Source: Telmatospirillum sp. J64-1
GTDB taxonomy: Bacteria > Pseudomonadota > Alphaproteobacteria > Rhodospirillales > Magnetospirillaceae
NCBI RefSeq assembly: GCF_006980715.1
Contig: NZ_SBHN01000002.1
Location: 1-64,000, forward strand
Reading direction: 5' to 3'
DNA: 64,000 bases
Made by a program: the position numbers and the translations under genes. Numbering within the stretch: the first letter of the stretch is position 1; each line of letters begins with the position of its first letter. Under the pieces are notes generated by a model. The model was not told the DNA's origin. It saw only the letters and a list, made by a program, of their open reading frames with translations, and did no database searches. Positions 62,360-64,000 of this stretch are shown piece by piece.

Positions 62360-62809
62360 TCACGGAAAAAGGCGGGTGCGCAAGGCTGCCAGACGTCCAA
62401 CCGAGGCCGTCACATCGCCATGATAGCGGGTCAGGATATCCCGATCCTCGGCCCGCAGGTCCACCGTGTTCAGCGCATGGGCCATCTTGGCGGCGATCCG
62501 CCCGTCGGCCCGTTCGCATTCCTCCAGCAGCGCCAGGCGCGGGTCGCGGGCAAAAGCTGCCCGGATGCGGGTCAGCAGCCGTTCGGCGGCCCCCAGATTG
62601 GTGTCGCGGTCACGCGGCCTTTCGCCCATGCGGCGCACCTGGCGCTTCAGGACTTCCGCCATCTCCCGGCGCTGCATGGCCAATTCCGTGAAAAGGGCGG
62701 ACATTTCGGCATCCTCGGTCGCCGCCGCAGCCTCTTCGTAATCCTCCCAGGCGTCGTTGCACAGCGAGATCAGTTGGTCCAGCGTCAGTTCAAGATCATC
62801 GCGTAACAT
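62360..62809 (-). CDS. DUF2383 four-helix bundle protein (149 aa)
   Basis: Predicted all-helical, ferritin-like layout (LDQLISLCNDAWEDYEEAAA ... MAHALNTVDLRAEDRDILTRYH), matching the PA2169/DUF2383 family. Metal-binding residues are not obvious. The gene overlaps the end of the lipid kinase gene by 14 bases, so it is translationally linked to it. Function unknown; relatives are often stress-induced. Confidence 0.75.
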   Translation of the reverse strand: MLRDDLELTLDQLISLCNDAWEDYEEAAAATEDAEMSALFTELAMQRREMAEVLKRQVRRMGERPRDRDTNLGAAERLLTRIRAAFARDPRLALLEECERADGRIAAKMAHALNTVDLRAEDRDILTRYHGDVTASVGRLAALRTRLFP

Positions 62810-63722
62810 CCGTCACCTCCTTGCGTCGCCGAGCCGCATAATCCGGCGCCACCAGGACGGGCAGCGCCGCCGGCACGACGCGGAAGCGTGCCGGGGTGGT
62901 CGTGGTCAGTTCTCCATCGGTATTGACGGGCTGCGGATGCCTGGTGGTGATCGTGATCGCCTGGCCGCGCAGCATATGCACCCCCGAAGAATGGCCCTGG
63001 CGGCCGCTGCGCAAGGCAAGGGCCAAGGTAAAATAGCCCCACAGGCTGCGCGGCCGGATGGCATAGAGGTCGAGGCTGGCATCGTCGATACCGGCATCTT
63101 CCGATACCCTCATCCCGCCACCGTAATAGCAGCCGTTGCCCACGGCGATCTGCACCGCCTTCAGGCGCAGATGCATGTCGTCGCATGTGACCTCGGCTGT
63201 GAAGGGCCTGGCTTCGCGCAGGGCCTCCAATGCTTTGACCGGATAGCCCAATATCCCCCAGCGCCGTTTGACCGCCGGGTCCAGCTTGTTGGTCATATGC
63301 GCACTGATCCCGAGGCTCGCCACATTGAAATAATGCTTGCCGTTGACCCAGCCCAAATCCACCGCATAACTGACGCCATTTGCCAGGCTGTGGATGGCAT
63401 CCAGCGGATCTTGCGGCAGACCCAGGGTGCGGGCGAGGTCGTTTGCCGTTCCCAGAGGCAGCACGCCCAAGGGCTTCCGCACCTCCAGCAGGGCTTCGAT
63501 GGCGGTGTTCATCGTACCGTCGCCGCCCCCCAGGATGATCACATCGGCTTCCCCGCCATGCCGTCGCACCAGTTCGGGAATGCGGCCAGGGTCCTGCGGA
63601 CTTTGGAAGATCACGTCCCAGCCCGTTTCGCGCAGGGATGCGCGCGCCTCCGACATATCGGCATTGCCGTGTCGGCAGTGGGGATTGACGATCAGCAGGG
63701 CGGTCTTGCGGGGCACGATCAT
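62796..63722 (-). CDS. Diacylglycerol/lipid kinase, YegS-BmrU family (308 aa)
   Basis: DAGK catalytic fold: TALLIVNPHCRHGNA, the nucleotide loop IILGGGDGTMNTAIEAL and GVLPLGTANDLARTL, then DLGWVNGKHYFNVASLG. It uses ATP to phosphorylate diacylglycerol or a related lipid at the inner membrane. ATG at 63722 is chosen by family; a GTG at 63791 would add 23 residues. DUF2383 follows with overlap. Confidence 0.9.
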   Translation of the reverse strand: MIVPRKTALLIVNPHCRHGNADMSEARASLRETGWDVIFQSPQDPGRIPELVRRHGGEADVIILGGGDGTMNTAIEALLEVRKPLGVLPLGTANDLARTLGLPQDPLDAIHSLANGVSYAVDLGWVNGKHYFNVASLGISAHMTNKLDPAVKRRWGILGYPVKALEALREARPFTAEVTCDDMHLRLKAVQIAVGNGCYYGGGMRVSEDAGIDDASLDLYAIRPRSLWGYFTLALALRSGRQGHSSGVHMLRGQAITITTRHPQPVNTDGELTTTTPARFRVVPAALPVLVAPDYAARRRKEVTDVTR

Positions 63723-63831
63723 CCATGGCGCAGAAGGAGCCGCATCGGCATCAGCGAAGGTGAGAACGCGCCAAGACCGCCTTTGTTCCACTCTCTCTGA
63801 GGAAGGGCGGAAGAAAGGAGAGAAGAGGGCG

Positions 63832-64000
63832 CTATTGCATCAACGCCATGCCGCCCAGCAGGCTTTTCAGCATGCGCAGCCGTCGGAAGGACTCCTTCAA
63901 GCGCCGTCTCGTGTCGCGGGGCAGGCGGCGGGGTTCGATCAGTGCCGAGGGGCGCTGGCCGTTCTCAAGATCGAGCAATTGCTGTTCCAGGATCAGGCGC
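63832..64000 (-). CDS. C-terminal fragment, probably DUF294/CBS nucleotidyltransferase-like protein (starts beyond the window)
   Basis: The - strand frame is open to the window end and stops at 63832. The 55 visible residues read LILEQQLLDLENGQRPSALI, then EPRRLPRDTRRRLKESFRRL. This resembles the C-terminus of DUF294 putative nucleotidyltransferase/CBS-domain signal proteins (xxQxxxxxxGxxPxxxxxPxxLxxxxRxxLKxAFR). Too short for certainty. Confidence 0.45.
   Translation of the reverse strand, partial: RLILEQQLLDLENGQRPSALIEPRRLPRDTRRRLKESFRRLRMLKSLLGGMALMQ

Overview
This is a contiguous piece of a high-GC alphaproteobacterial chromosome, most likely from the Rhodospirillales and plausibly near Magnetospirillum or Rhodospirillum. 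The pointers are a MucR/Ros regulator, an oxygen-sensitive NifA with the C-X11-C...C-X4-C signature, a K+-independent H+-pyrophosphatase, a bacteriohemerythrin, a RibBX-type enzyme, a magnesium-type porphobilinogen synthase and a DUF6898 protein. Together they suggest a metabolically flexible, nitrogen-fixing, microaerobic organism. The genus is inference.

Layout. 0-1.7 kb: the C-terminus of an RTX/type I-secreted protein and two small proteins. 1.7-7.4 kb: an RND efflux pump (permease and adaptor) divergent from a TetR repressor, with a perfect 16-bp operator between them, and an SDR enzyme coupled to tetR. 7.4-13.2 kb: a SPOR-domain protein, ExoD, a TAXI-type TRAP transporter and an MFS carrier. 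13.5-17.9 kb: a foreign-looking island between a truncated SDR gene and tRNA-Ser(UGA). It holds a PACE efflux protein, a GNAT acetyltransferase, an ORF that may be a broken N-terminus, and a membrane-anchored HerA-like ATPase. 18-25.9 kb: a PAS hybrid histidine kinase, a YdcF protein, threonine ammonia-lyase overlapping a penicillin-acylase family gene, and an alpha/beta hydrolase. 26-30.5 kb: hemB and metY, HIBCH-like hydrolase, DUF6898, MucR. 30.8-40.5 kb: a housekeeping run rpiB-glyA-nrdR-ribD-ribE-ribBX-ribH-nusB-thiL, a FliL-like protein and hppA. 40.9-43.1 kb: nifA with a sigma-54 promoter and an NtrC-like site, then a MarR regulator. 43.4-48 kb: a zinc-homeostasis cluster, znuA-hisI-cobW divergent from zur-znuC-znuB. 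48-52.4 kb: sulfur amino-acid genes (metC, sseA, cysteine synthase), an entericidin-like lipoprotein and a Nudix hydrolase. 52.5-53.7 kb: bacteriohemerythrin, a CheY-like receiver and a 43-aa membrane protein. 53.7-59.4 kb: the biotin operon bioF-bioH-bioC-bioD-bioA divergent from bioB. 59.4-61.8 kb: a short cyanide-insensitive-type bd oxidase. 62-64 kb: a small conserved protein, DUF2383, a lipid kinase and the end of a DUF294-like gene.

Most of the window is ordinary, tightly packed core genome with many 4-nt ATGA overlaps. The parts that merit attention are the island at 13.6-17.9 kb, the nifA control region, the zinc cluster with its own HisI and an intercistronic hairpin, and a few enzymes with missing signature residues (RibBX; a FixL-like PAS domain without the heme histidine). 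No CRISPR array, insertion sequence or integrase was seen.
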